A DNA stretch of 64,000 bases from CAUPWF01 sp964369755 (lineage in GTDB: Bacteria > Bacillota > Clostridia > Lachnospirales > Lachnospiraceae), in NCBI GenBank assembly GCA_964369755.1, contig CAYJFY010000007.1, positions 1 to 64,000 on the forward strand, written 5' to 3'. Positions 33,231 through 41,460 of this stretch are shown here, in pieces (the first letter of the stretch is position 1; each line of letters begins with the position of its first letter). The notes below the pieces were generated by a model. That model saw only the letters and a list, made by a program, of their open reading frames with translations, had not been told where the DNA came from and ran no database searches. The position numbers were made by a program, and so were the translations under genes.

Positions 33231-34055
33231 TCAGAATACCCATACTGTCAAATTCACATATCTTCCAACTAGGAAGATTCCTACAAGATACAAGCTACAT
33301 ATTACAAATGCACCATAATCCAATCTTCTGTAACGAAGTGGTTTCATCTTCGTTCTTCCCTCGCCGCCTCGATAACATCTAGCTTCCATTGCCATTGCTA
33401 GGTCTGTCGCCCTTCGAAATGCAGATACGAATAGGGGAACAAGAATCGGAATCATGGCTTTTGCCTTCTGAATCAGATTTCCACTCTCTAGATCTGCCCC
33501 ACGTGCCAATTGTGCCTTCATAATCTTGTCGGTCTCCTCTAGTAAAATCGGGATAAATCGTAATGCGATAGAAATCATCATAGAAATCTCATGAACTGGC
33601 ACTTTTATCTTATTCAATGGTGCCAATAGGTTCTCCAGCGCATCCGTCAAGGCATTCGGTGTTGTGGTCAATGTCATAATATTAGACCCTGCAATCAAGT
33701 AAATTAGGCGAATCCCCATATATACCGCATTTCTCAGTCCTTCTTCTGTAATCGTAACAATCCAGAATTTCACCAAAACCTCTCCATTTGTATTGAAAAT
33801 CAAGCTAAAAAACACGGTAATGAATAATAGCATGATAATCGGTCGTAAACCTTTTCCGATAAACGACAATGGAACCTTGGAAATATAGATAACCGTAAAC
33901 AAGAATACGGTCGCTACCGCATAGCCGACTATGTTTTGATAGAGGAATAACGACACCAAGTACATCAAGGTGCCGATAATCTTCACCCGCGGGTCTAAGC
34001 GATGCAACACGCTATCCGCTGGGTAATATTGTCCTATCGTTATATCTCTAATCAT
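33231..34055 (-). CDS. ecfT: ECF transporter transmembrane subunit EcfT
   Basis: EcfT is the scaffold membrane protein that links the two ATPases to interchangeable vitamin-binding S components. The 274-residue protein begins with RDITIGQYYPADSVLHRLDPRVKI, typical of EcfT, has about five membrane helices, and has the cytoplasmic coupling helices with an ARG motif (KAQLARGADLES) and AMEARCYRGG. It overlaps ecfA2 by 8 bases. The two S components at 14.3 and 17.7 kb would share this module. Confidence 0.95.
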   Translation of the reverse strand: MIRDITIGQYYPADSVLHRLDPRVKIIGTLMYLVSLFLYQNIVGYAVATVFLFTVIYISKVPLSFIGKGLRPIIMLLFITVFFSLIFNTNGEVLVKFWIVTITEEGLRNAVYMGIRLIYLIAGSNIMTLTTTPNALTDALENLLAPLNKIKVPVHEISMMISIALRFIPILLEETDKIMKAQLARGADLESGNLIQKAKAMIPILVPLFVSAFRRATDLAMAMEARCYRGGEGRTKMKPLRYRRLDYGAFVICSLYLVGIFLVGRYVNLTVWVF

Positions 34056-34938
34056 GAATTCTCTCCTGTGTCTTCAACCTCTTATCTCGTCTGCTCTCCA
34101 ACATCTTCGCGATGCACTCCACTGTTTCTTCCACCGTTGTAGCTTCTACATTTACCTCAAGTCCCCTCTCGCTCAGAGCATTCATCAGATAGGTCACCTG
34201 CGGTGCAGCTAGCCCAATCTCTTCTAGCTCTTTGTAGTGAGCAAACACCTTTTTTGGCTCGTCATAATAGAGCACTTCCCCTTGATTCATTACTAGAATC
34301 TTATCTACATACTTGGCGATATCTTCCATGCTATGAGAGACTAAAATAACTGTCATGTCGCCATGCTCATGCAGTTGTGCAATCTGATCAAGGATTTCAT
34401 CTCTTCCCTTCGGGTCTAGCCCCGCCGTCGGCTCGTCAAGCACCAAAACCTTTGGTTCCATAGCAAGTACACCCGCTATCGCAACACGTCGTTTCTGCCC
34501 TCCCGACAGATCAAACGGCGATTGGCTATAGTATTTCTCCTTCATTCCAACCATCTGCAATGCTTTCTTCGCCTTTTCCTTCGCTTCTTCCTCCGTCAAG
34601 CCTTGATTCTTTGGACCAAAGCACACATCAGATAGAACATCCACTTCAAAAAGTTGGTGTTCTGGATATTGAAACACAAGTCCTACCTTATTTCTCAATT
34701 GCTTCATATTGAAGTTCTGCTGGTAGATATTTTCTCCATCGAAATAAATAACTCCATCGGTGGCCTTGACCAGTCCATTCAGATGCTGAATCAATGTGGA
34801 TTTTCCTGATCCTGTATGACCGATGATTCCAAGAAATTCTCCATGAGGTATTTCGATATTGATATTTTTCAGTGCATGCTTCTCATATGCCACACCTTTT
34901 TCATAGATATAATTTATATTTTCTAGCTTAATCGACAT
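34048..34938 (-). CDS. ecfA2: ECF transporter ATPase EcfA2
   Basis: This 296-residue ABC ATPase is the second of the EcfA pair. Walker A is GHTGSGKST, the Q-loop lies in GLVFQYPEHQLFE, the signature is DLSGGQKRR, Walker B is VLVLDEPTAGLDP, and the switch His is in VSHSMED. A C-terminal ~50-residue extension contains basic and acidic helices. It overlaps ecfA1 by 16 bases and ecfT by 8, so the three are one translationally coupled operon. Confidence 0.95.
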   Translation of the reverse strand: MSIKLENINYIYEKGVAYEKHALKNINIEIPHGEFLGIIGHTGSGKSTLIQHLNGLVKATDGVIYFDGENIYQQNFNMKQLRNKVGLVFQYPEHQLFEVDVLSDVCFGPKNQGLTEEEAKEKAKKALQMVGMKEKYYSQSPFDLSGGQKRRVAIAGVLAMEPKVLVLDEPTAGLDPKGRDEILDQIAQLHEHGDMTVILVSHSMEDIAKYVDKILVMNQGEVLYYDEPKKVFAHYKELEEIGLAAPQVTYLMNALSERGLEVNVEATTVEETVECIAKMLESRRDKRLKTQERIHD

Positions 34939-35768
34939 ACCGCCTCCACTAATTCTTCCATCTGCAAAATTCCGTTCGGGATATCATACCCTTTTTGTTG
35001 TAGCTCATGAGCAACCATGGTCGCCTGCGGAACATCGAGGCGATACTTCTTCAAGGTTTCCACTTCACAAAACACCTCTTTTGGCGTCCCCTCTAGAACC
35101 ACCTTGCCATGATCCATGACATAGACTTTATCTGCCGCCACGACTTCCTCCATATAATGTGTAATCAGTATCACGGTGATATTCTCTTGCTTTCTCAAAG
35201 CCTCAATCGTCTTAATCACTTCTTTTCTACCATTGGGATCCAACATTGCTGTCGGCTCGTCCAATACGATACACTTTGGTCGCATGGCGATGACACCAGC
35301 GATAGCGACCCTCTGCTTTTGTCCCCCAGACAATTTATTGGGTGAGTGATTGCGATAAGACAGCATTCCAACCGCCTTCAATCCCTCTTCCACTCTCTCC
35401 CATATCTTCTTGGTCGGCACTCCTAGGTTCTCTGGTCCAAACCCGACATCTTCTTCCACTACCGTTCCGATAATCTGGTTATCTGGATTTTGAAACACCA
35501 TTCCTGCACTCTGACGAATCTCCCAGAGATGCTCCATATCCTTCGTATTCTTGCCGTCTACCCATACATCGCCAGCACTTGGCAATAAAATTGCATTCAA
35601 ATGCTTCGCAAATGTAGACTTTCCAGAGCCGTTATGTCCTAGGATTGCAATAAAGCTCCCCGCCTCCACCTTCACGTCAATTCCGTCGATGGCACGTTGC
35701 TTTCCTATTTCATTTCCCTCTGAATCATATTTATCATATTCAAAAACGAGTTTTTCTGCTGAAATCAT
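34923..35768 (-). CDS. ecfA1: ECF transporter ATPase EcfA1
   Basis: This 281-residue ABC ATPase has Walker A GHNGSGKST, Q-loop GMVFQNPDNQIIG, signature KLSGGQKQR, Walker B CIVLDEPTAMLDP and switch His ITHYMEE. The 'FQNPDNQ' Q-loop and first-in-operon position identify it as EcfA1. It pairs with EcfA2 and EcfT to energise vitamin uptake. It is divergent from the cyclophilin gene, with about 150 bases of AT-rich sequence between them. Confidence 0.95.
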   Translation of the reverse strand: MISAEKLVFEYDKYDSEGNEIGKQRAIDGIDVKVEAGSFIAILGHNGSGKSTFAKHLNAILLPSAGDVWVDGKNTKDMEHLWEIRQSAGMVFQNPDNQIIGTVVEEDVGFGPENLGVPTKKIWERVEEGLKAVGMLSYRNHSPNKLSGGQKQRVAIAGVIAMRPKCIVLDEPTAMLDPNGRKEVIKTIEALRKQENITVILITHYMEEVVAADKVYVMDHGKVVLEGTPKEVFCEVETLKKYRLDVPQATMVAHELQQKGYDIPNGILQMEELVEAVCRLS

Positions 35769-35917
35769 CTTCGCTCAACTCCTATCTTTTTATCGCTCAA
35801 TTAATTCATTATATCATATAAAATTCTTAGGATAAAGTAAATTTCGCATTCCGCCTCTTTACTATTTGCATATTATTATGTACAATAAGTAGGTAAAAAA
35901 CGAAAGGAAGTAAAAAA

Positions 35918-36436
35918 ATGTCAAATCCTATAGTAACATTTGAAATGGAAAATGGAGCAATCATAAAAGCAGAACTATATCCTGAGATCGCTCCCAACAC
36001 TGTAAACAACTTTATATCTCTTATCAACAACAACTACTATGATGGTCTGATCTTCCACCGTGTCATCCGTGGATTCATGATCCAAGGAGGTTGTCCAAAA
36101 GGTTCTGGGACAGGCGGTCCTGGTTACGGAATCAAAGGTGAATTTAGCCAAAATGGTTACAACAATACGCTAAAGCATGAGCCAGGTGTTTTATCGATGG
36201 CGCGTTCCATGCACCCTGATTCAGCTGGATCACAGTTCTTCATCATGCACCAAAACTCACCTCACCTAGACGGTGCTTATGCAGGATTTGGTAAGGTAAT
36301 CGAAGGACTTGAAAACGTGAATGCAATTGCAGAAACACCTACTTCTTACGACGATAAGCCATTGGAAGTACAACGCATCAAAACAGTTACAGTTGATACC
36401 TTAGGTGTGAATTATCCAGACCCAGTGAAAAACTAA
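35918..36436 (+). CDS. Cyclophilin-type peptidyl-prolyl isomerase
   Basis: This 172-residue cytoplasmic protein has no signal peptide and consists of a single cyclophilin domain. It catalyses cis-trans isomerisation of peptidyl-proline bonds and assists folding. Active-site signature segments are FHRVIRGFMIQGGCP, GSQFFIMHQNSPHLDG and GFGKVIEG. AAAGGAAG lies before the ATG. It is followed by a strong hairpin that also contains the RBS of the next small gene. Confidence 0.94.
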   Translation: MSNPIVTFEMENGAIIKAELYPEIAPNTVNNFISLINNNYYDGLIFHRVIRGFMIQGGCPKGSGTGGPGYGIKGEFSQNGYNNTLKHEPGVLSMARSMHPDSAGSQFFIMHQNSPHLDGAYAGFGKVIEGLENVNAIAETPTSYDDKPLEVQRIKTVTVDTLGVNYPDPVKN

Positions 36437-36440
36437 GATT

Positions 36441-36495
36441 AAAAGCTCCCTTCGTTGGACATACTATTAGTAGTCCAAACGAAAGGAGCTTTTTT
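36441..36495 (+). terminator. Terminator-like hairpin containing the next gene's RBS
   Basis: AAAAGCTCC (36441-36449) pairs with GGAGCTTTT (36485-36493), and GTTGGAC with GTCCAAAC inside, followed by TTTT. The 3' arm contains AAAGGAG, which is the only RBS for the small gene starting at 36496. The structure can therefore end transcription after the cyclophilin gene or mask that RBS. Confidence 0.7.
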
Positions 36496-36717
36496 ATGGA
36501 TTCATCAAATCACAATAATATGCACTACCTACACTCTAGTCAAATCGCAAAGCAACGACTACGTGCAATGCAACAAAGAGACAAGAAGGAAGACAAGTTA
36601 AACCTCCCAAATGTCCCTAGCGTGGAGGCCAATGACAGACTTACAAACAATTATCCCCCCGATAACAATCCATCTTGGGATGGAAACCACAATCCATTAA
36701 GCAGTAAGGGAGACTAA
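36496..36717 (+). CDS. Small hydrophilic protein, unknown function
   Basis: This 73-residue protein is strongly hydrophilic, rich in Asn, Asp, Ser and His, and has no membrane segment or recognisable domain. A lysine/arginine/glutamine-rich helix (SQIAKQRLRAMQQRDKKED) precedes a Pro/Asn-rich tail (NNYPPDNNPSWDGNHNP). AAAGGAG is seven bases upstream of the ATG, inside the hairpin after the cyclophilin gene. It overlaps the convergent PAP2 gene by four bases at the stop codons. It may be a genuine small protein or a fortuitous frame; the spacing of the RBS favours the former. Confidence 0.5.
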   Translation: MDSSNHNNMHYLHSSQIAKQRLRAMQQRDKKEDKLNLPNVPSVEANDRLTNNYPPDNNPSWDGNHNPLSSKGD

Positions 36718-37250
36718 CGCTTTCCTAGTTTCTTATACATGTTGCAAACTGCAGTGCTTGCAAACTTCCCTACGATAAATCCACCGATTACATCCGTCGG
36801 ATAATGTACACCTAGATACACTCTCGAAAATCCCACTAAACTTGCCAATGTATAGGCAAGCGCACCGATTCGCTTGTTGAATCGTTTTGCAATCACACCC
36901 GCAGTCGCAAATGCGGCCGTCGTATGTCCCGAAGGAAAAGACCAATCCTTGGGTTCTGGAATCAGATAGGTTAATTTCGGCACCCGATTGATTGGTCGCC
37001 TCTTGCATATCGAAGGTTTTAACACTAGGTTTGTGATAAATGCACCAAACGAAAGTGCTCCAATCACACAGGCAGCCGCCCCTCTTGTTGTTTTCTTGAT
37101 CGCCAATCCTGCCGACAGCAGAATACTAAACCAGCCCACATCTCCGAGAAACGTAATCTCCCGCATAATCGGTGTCAAACCCGGTGTCCTAACATGGTCT
37201 TGCACCCATAGCAAAACTTTTTTATCCAATAAAGCAATATTATTCTTCAT
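36714..37250 (-). CDS. PAP2-family membrane phosphatase
   Basis: This 178-residue integral membrane protein has the three motifs of lipid phosphatases/undecaprenyl-diphosphatase-type PAP2: KPSICKRRP, FPSGHTTAAFA (catalytic His) and SRVYLGVHYPTDVIGG. About five membrane segments are present. Likely substrates are lipid phosphates such as undecaprenyl diphosphate or phosphatidate. A GGAG lies ten bases before the ATG. It is divergent from the ClpX-like gene. Confidence 0.9.
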   Translation of the reverse strand: MKNNIALLDKKVLLWVQDHVRTPGLTPIMREITFLGDVGWFSILLSAGLAIKKTTRGAAACVIGALSFGAFITNLVLKPSICKRRPINRVPKLTYLIPEPKDWSFPSGHTTAAFATAGVIAKRFNKRIGALAYTLASLVGFSRVYLGVHYPTDVIGGFIVGKFASTAVCNMYKKLGKR

Positions 37251-37391
37251 AATTTGTGTTCTCCACTATTTTTTTAACCACTTATCCTTTATTCTAACAC
37301 TTTTTTTCAATTAAGGAAATCTTTATTTGCTCAAATTTCAATCCTACGTTATAATAGAGGGGATTATGAAGAAAAGAGGTAGTTATTGAAT

Positions 37392-38774
37392 ATGGAAAAA
37401 GACACTACAAATTCAGAGGTAGAAGTAATAGATAGCAATGAGGATAACAATGAGGATGGGTACGAGAAAATCTGTAGTCTCTGCAATCGCCCCGAGAGCA
37501 TAGCAGGCAAGATGACCGACATGCCCAATAACATGTCCATCTGTTCTGACTGTATGAAAAAAAGTTGGGAGATGATGCAACAGTCGAATTTTGATATCAA
37601 CAAGATTCTATCGAATCCTAATATCCAATTTTTAAATCTAAGCGATATAGAGAATGCAACACCCAAAAAACAGAAAATTAAGAAAAAGAAACCAGAGGAG
37701 AAGAAGGAACCTATTCTAAACATCAACGATATTCCTGCTCCTCATATCATCAAAGGAAAACTAGATGACTTCGTAGTTGGACAAGAATACGCGAAGAAAG
37801 TCATCTCCGTAGCCGTATATAACCATTACAAACGTGTGGCGACCGACACCATGGATGATATTGAAATCGAAAAATCCAACATGCTAATGATCGGGCCTAC
37901 TGGCTGTGGTAAGACCTACTTAGTTAAGACGCTAGCAAGACTGCTTGATGTTCCACTGGCAATCACTGATGCAACCGCATTGACAGAGGCAGGCTATATC
38001 GGAGATGACATCGAAAGCGTAGTGTCCAAACTACTAGCCGCGGCAGATAATGATGTGGATAAGGCAGAGCAAGGCATTATCTTCATCGACGAAATCGATA
38101 AAATTGCAAAAAAACAAAACTCCACCCAACGAGATGTCAGTGGAGAATCCGTACAACAAGGAATGCTCAAACTCTTAGAAGGAAGTGATGTAGAAGTTCC
38201 AGTCGGATCCAATAGCAAGAACGCCATGGTTCCACTTACTACAATCAACACACGCAACATCCTATTCATCTGTGGAGGAGCCTTTCCAGACCTAGAGACC
38301 ATCATCAAAGAACGTCTCTCCAAAGCAACATCCATCGGATTTAATTCCGAACTCAAAGATGCATATGACAAAGATGAAGATATCCTAACCAAAGTAGAAA
38401 TCGAAGACCTCCGCAAATTCGGTATGATTCCAGAATTCATCGGTCGTCTACCAGTCATCTACACCCTAAAAGGATTGTCGAAAGAAATGCTGGTGAAGAT
38501 TCTAAAAGAACCGAAAAATGCGATTCTAAAACAATACCAAAAGTTGTTAGAATTAGATGAAGTTCAGTTGATTTTTGACGAAGAAGCCCTAGAGGCAATT
38601 GCAGAAAAAGCTGCGAAAAAGGCAATTGGCGCAAGAGCACTTCGTTCCATCATCGAAGAATTCATGCTCGATATCATGTATGAAATACCAAAAGACGATT
38701 CCATCGGAACCGTTACAATTACAAAAGACTACATAGAAGGAACCGGGGGACCAGTCATTACTTTAAGAGGGTAA
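37392..38774 (+). CDS. ClpX-like AAA+ unfoldase (solitary, divergent)
   Basis: ClpX unfolds tagged proteins for the ClpP protease. This ~460-residue protein has an N-terminal C4 zinc domain (CSLCNRPES...CSDCMKK), Walker A GPTGCGKT, the GYIGDDIESVVSKLL pore-loop region, Walker B IIFIDEIDKIAKK, an IGF-like loop seen as TSIGFNSELK, and the C-terminal sensor-2 segment GARALRSIIEEFMLD. The zinc domain and linker (KKQKIKKKKPEEKKE) differ from the canonical forms, and clpP, tig or lon are not adjacent. It may be a second ClpX paralogue. The start is ambiguous: ATG 37392 or TTG 37386, both after AGAGGT. Confidence 0.88.
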   Translation: MEKDTTNSEVEVIDSNEDNNEDGYEKICSLCNRPESIAGKMTDMPNNMSICSDCMKKSWEMMQQSNFDINKILSNPNIQFLNLSDIENATPKKQKIKKKKPEEKKEPILNINDIPAPHIIKGKLDDFVVGQEYAKKVISVAVYNHYKRVATDTMDDIEIEKSNMLMIGPTGCGKTYLVKTLARLLDVPLAITDATALTEAGYIGDDIESVVSKLLAAADNDVDKAEQGIIFIDEIDKIAKKQNSTQRDVSGESVQQGMLKLLEGSDVEVPVGSNSKNAMVPLTTINTRNILFICGGAFPDLETIIKERLSKATSIGFNSELKDAYDKDEDILTKVEIEDLRKFGMIPEFIGRLPVIYTLKGLSKEMLVKILKEPKNAILKQYQKLLELDEVQLIFDEEALEAIAEKAAKKAIGARALRSIIEEFMLDIMYEIPKDDSIGTVTITKDYIEGTGGPVITLRG

Positions 38775-38776
38775 TT

Positions 38777-38833
38777 CATTGGGGACGGGGGAAAATGGCA
38801 TTTTCCCCCGTCCCCAATGGTCACCGTCCCCAA
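38777..38833. repeat. REP-like perfect hairpin plus flanking half-copy
   Basis: A perfect 21-bp inverted repeat (38777-38797 with 38799-38819) has a single G in the loop. Its core is GGGGACGGGGGA, as at 12782-12825. A half-copy (ACCGTCCCCAA, 38823-38833) follows at once and lies inside the last codons of ligA, providing its TGA stop. It sits between convergent clpX-like and ligA genes and may also end their transcripts. Confidence 0.85.
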
Positions 38834-40803
38834 CGATCAACAAATTCTCGCTCGGTTATAATCTCAACTCCTAATTCCTTCGCTTTTTTATTCTTAGAAG
38901 AATTTGATGCGATATCATTATTGATCAGATAGTTTGTCTTACTGGTAACACTTCCAGTTACCTTCCCACCGCGTTTCTCAATCAATTCCTTGATTTCATT
39001 TCGATTCTTGAATATCTCCACACTTCCTGTTACTACGAAGTTCATCCCCTGAAGCACTTGCTCTTCACTCTCTTCTTCAATGAGTGTCAATTCATCCAAT
39101 AGTCGCTGAAGCAATTCACAATGTTCTTCCGAAGAAAAGTATGCAACGAATGTCTCTGCAATCACATCCCCCACTCCATCGATTTCACTAAGTTCTTCCT
39201 TTGTCGTATGTATGATTTTCTCTATCTCATTGCCGAATGCCTTGCAGATCATCTTCGCATTGGCTAGCCCAACATTGGCAATTCCTAGACTGTAAATCAC
39301 TTTATACAACTGTGTTTCCCTTGCTTTTTCTACACTCTGACATAGGTTCTCGTAGGATTTCACACCAAATCCTTCCATAGTCTTTATCTCTTCCTCGTAA
39401 CGATCTAGATGAAAAAGGTCTACGGAATTCTTGATATATCCAGCGACTACAAATTTCTCTAAGGTAGCCTCTGACAGACCCTCGATGTTCAGTGCGTTTC
39501 TTCCTACCATAAGAACCAATGATTTGATTTTCTTTGCTTGGCAATCTGGATTCAAACATTTCAACACCTTAGCACTGGCTTCCTGCACAATGGAAGTTTC
39601 TTGTCCGCAAACTGGACATTCCTTGATAATCTCTAGATTATTACTCCGTGTCAAGTTTTGGTCAATTTGTGGAATGATCATATTGGCTTTATACACGGTA
39701 ATCGTATCCCCGATTCCTAGTTCCAACTCCTCGACTACACTAATATTGTGTACACTTGCACGACTTACTGTCGTGCCCTCTAATTCTACCGGTTCAAAGA
39801 TTGCAACTGGATTGATCAACCCTGTTCTAGATGGACTCCACTCAATCTCTAGCAACTTGGTTTCCTTGCATTCATCTTCCCATTTAAACGCAAAAGAATC
39901 TCTCGGGAATTTGGCTGTTGTCCCCAGGGATATTCCATATTGAATATCATCATATGCCAAAACTAATCCATCTGATGGATAGGGATTTTCTGAAACCTTC
40001 TTCGCAAACCATGCCACATCTTCCTCGATAGATTCCGCATTTGTTCTCCGATATTCTACCGTCTCGAAGCCTTGCTCCTTTAGCCATAGCATTTGTCGTT
40101 CTCTCGACTCCTGCATACCTGCTTCTCCACACTCTACCAATTGAAAAGCGAAAAATCTTACGTTTCTCTTTGCTGTAATCTCATTGTTTAACTGGCGCAC
40201 CGATCCACTACATAGATTTCTAGGATTCTTATACTTGGCATCTGCATCTTCAATTTCTTCGTTAATCTTCTCAAAATCCTCATATCCGATGACAGCCTCC
40301 CCTCTCAAGATAAGCCTTCCCTTGTAGGCAATTGTTAGAGGCAGATTCCTAAATACTATCGCATTATTTGTAATCACCTCTCCGACTTCTCCATTGCCCC
40401 GGGTAACCGCCTTCTCCAAGCCTCCATTTTCATAGGTGAGAACGATAGTGAGACCATCTAACTTCCATGATATCATAGCATCTTGCTGTCCTAGAAATTC
40501 CCTTAATCTAGAGACCTCTTTCGTCTTGTCTAATGAGAGCATCGGCGAACCATGCTGTTCCTTCGGTAGAGAACTAAGCACCTCATATCCTACATTTATA
40601 GTAGGGCTATTGGACATGACAATCCCTAGTTTCTCCTCTAGCATGGTCAATTCGTCATATAACCCGTCATACTCCTTGTTTGTCATAATCTCCTTCGACT
40701 CTTGATAATATGCTTTCCCAGCTTTGTTCAAGAGAAGAATCAATTCTTCCATTCTCTCCTTATTTATCTGCTGTTCATTTTTAATATCTTGCATTTCCCT
40801 CAT
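38821..40803 (-). CDS. ligA: NAD-dependent DNA ligase
   Basis: LigA seals DNA nicks with NAD+ during replication and repair. The 660-residue protein has the normal order: Ia domain, adenylation domain with the active-site lysine in MISWKLDGLTIV, OB fold, a four-Cys zinc finger (CPVCGQE...CLNPDC), helix-hairpin-helix repeats, and a C-terminal BRCT domain (GMNFVVTGSVEIFKNRNEI). The ATG at 40803 overlaps the ArsC-like stop as ATGA and has GGGAGAG nine bases upstream. The extreme C-terminus (Asp-Arg-Trp-Gly-Arg) is encoded by a REP-like half-copy. Confidence 0.95.
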   Translation of the reverse strand: MREMQDIKNEQQINKERMEELILLLNKAGKAYYQESKEIMTNKEYDGLYDELTMLEEKLGIVMSNSPTINVGYEVLSSLPKEQHGSPMLSLDKTKEVSRLREFLGQQDAMISWKLDGLTIVLTYENGGLEKAVTRGNGEVGEVITNNAIVFRNLPLTIAYKGRLILRGEAVIGYEDFEKINEEIEDADAKYKNPRNLCSGSVRQLNNEITAKRNVRFFAFQLVECGEAGMQESRERQMLWLKEQGFETVEYRRTNAESIEEDVAWFAKKVSENPYPSDGLVLAYDDIQYGISLGTTAKFPRDSFAFKWEDECKETKLLEIEWSPSRTGLINPVAIFEPVELEGTTVSRASVHNISVVEELELGIGDTITVYKANMIIPQIDQNLTRSNNLEIIKECPVCGQETSIVQEASAKVLKCLNPDCQAKKIKSLVLMVGRNALNIEGLSEATLEKFVVAGYIKNSVDLFHLDRYEEEIKTMEGFGVKSYENLCQSVEKARETQLYKVIYSLGIANVGLANAKMICKAFGNEIEKIIHTTKEELSEIDGVGDVIAETFVAYFSSEEHCELLQRLLDELTLIEEESEEQVLQGMNFVVTGSVEIFKNRNEIKELIEKRGGKVTGSVTSKTNYLINNDIASNSSKNKKAKELGVEIITEREFVDRWGR

Positions 40804-41150
40804 CCCAATATACTCTCCCATTCTTTTTCCCGAAACCCCGTCCTTACAAATGTATCACCGATTAGAAGTGGTCTCTTTACCAACATTCCGTCCGTTGCTA
40901 GCAATTCAAACTGCTCTTCATCAGACATATTTGGTAGCCTATCTTTCAACTCTAATTCTCTATACTTCATACCACTAGTATTGAAAAATCTCTTAATTGG
41001 CAAGCCACTCAACTTCACCCAACCTTTCAATTCATCCGCAGTTGGATTATTCTCTACTATATGTCGTGCTTCGTATTGCACTCCATTTACATCTAACCGC
41101 TTCTTCGCCTTTTGACACGTACTGCATTTTGGATATTCTATCAATAACAT
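40800..41150 (-). CDS. ArsC/Spx-family thioredoxin-fold protein
   Basis: This 116-residue protein has the N-terminal CxxC motif in YPKCSTCQKAKK and the GLPIKRFFNTSGMKYRELEL and LLATDGMLVKRPLL segments typical of the arsenate reductase (glutaredoxin-like) / Spx superfamily, YffB/Spx-related. Both redox cysteines are present. Function in arsenate reduction is not assured because no other ars genes are near. The ATG at 41150 has GGAG nine bases upstream. It is translationally coupled to ligA by an ATGA overlap. Confidence 0.88.
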   Translation of the reverse strand: MLLIEYPKCSTCQKAKKRLDVNGVQYEARHIVENNPTADELKGWVKLSGLPIKRFFNTSGMKYRELELKDRLPNMSDEEQFELLATDGMLVKRPLLIGDTFVRTGFREKEWESILG

Positions 41151-41256
41151 ATTTTTATTCTCCATTTCTATAGTTAACCTGTATTGATTTTACATCCCTT
41201 CTCCCTCAAGGTCAACCAATTCACAAATAATAAATGATTTAGTGCGAAATTGTGCA

Positions 41257-41285
41257 TTGGCACAACAAAGCGACTATACTATAAT
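41257..41285 (+). promoter_or_regulatory. Strong promoter of candidate small RNA
   Basis: TTGGCA (41257-41262), exactly 17 bases, then TATAAT (41280-41285). This near-consensus sigma-A promoter points away from the ArsC-like gene into a stretch with no coding frame on that strand. Confidence 0.7.
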
Positions 41286-41291
41286 ACACTT

Positions 41292-41385
41292 AACAAGAGA
41301 ACCGATGACTAGCTACGACCTAGTCACTTTGGAGTGTTAATCTAAAATAGACGTTAACCGGTGAAGTTAGGACGTCTATTTTTTA
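41292..41385 (+). ncRNA. Candidate small RNA with terminator
   Basis: A strong promoter ends at 41285 and an intrinsic terminator closes at about 41385, giving a transcript of about 95 bases with no convincing coding frame. Predicted folds are ACACT with AGTGT as an outer stem, TGACTAG with CTAGTCA as an inner hairpin, and the terminator AAAATAGACGT (41344-41354) with ACGTCTATTTT (41372-41382), inside which TAAC and GTTA may pair. It does not match a riboswitch I know, and no plus-strand gene follows. It faces the permease gene, so it could also act antisense to that gene's 3' untranslated region. Confidence 0.55.
41344..41384. terminator. Terminator of candidate small RNA and permease operon
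   Basis: The 11-bp stem (41344-41354 with 41372-41382) is followed by a T-run on the plus strand and preceded by an A-run that becomes a short T-run on the minus strand. It can serve both the small RNA and the operon ending at 41461. Confidence 0.75.
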
Positions 41386-41460
41386 TCGTGTAAATTGTGT
41401 AGATAAAAAAACAGCAAGAAATTCTTTTTTTGATTCAGAACTTCTTCCTGTTTTTCTGCT

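Noticed and set aside
39431..39943. Open frame (170 codons) opposite ligA
   Set aside because: Antisense to the conserved OB-fold/zinc region of LigA, without RBS.
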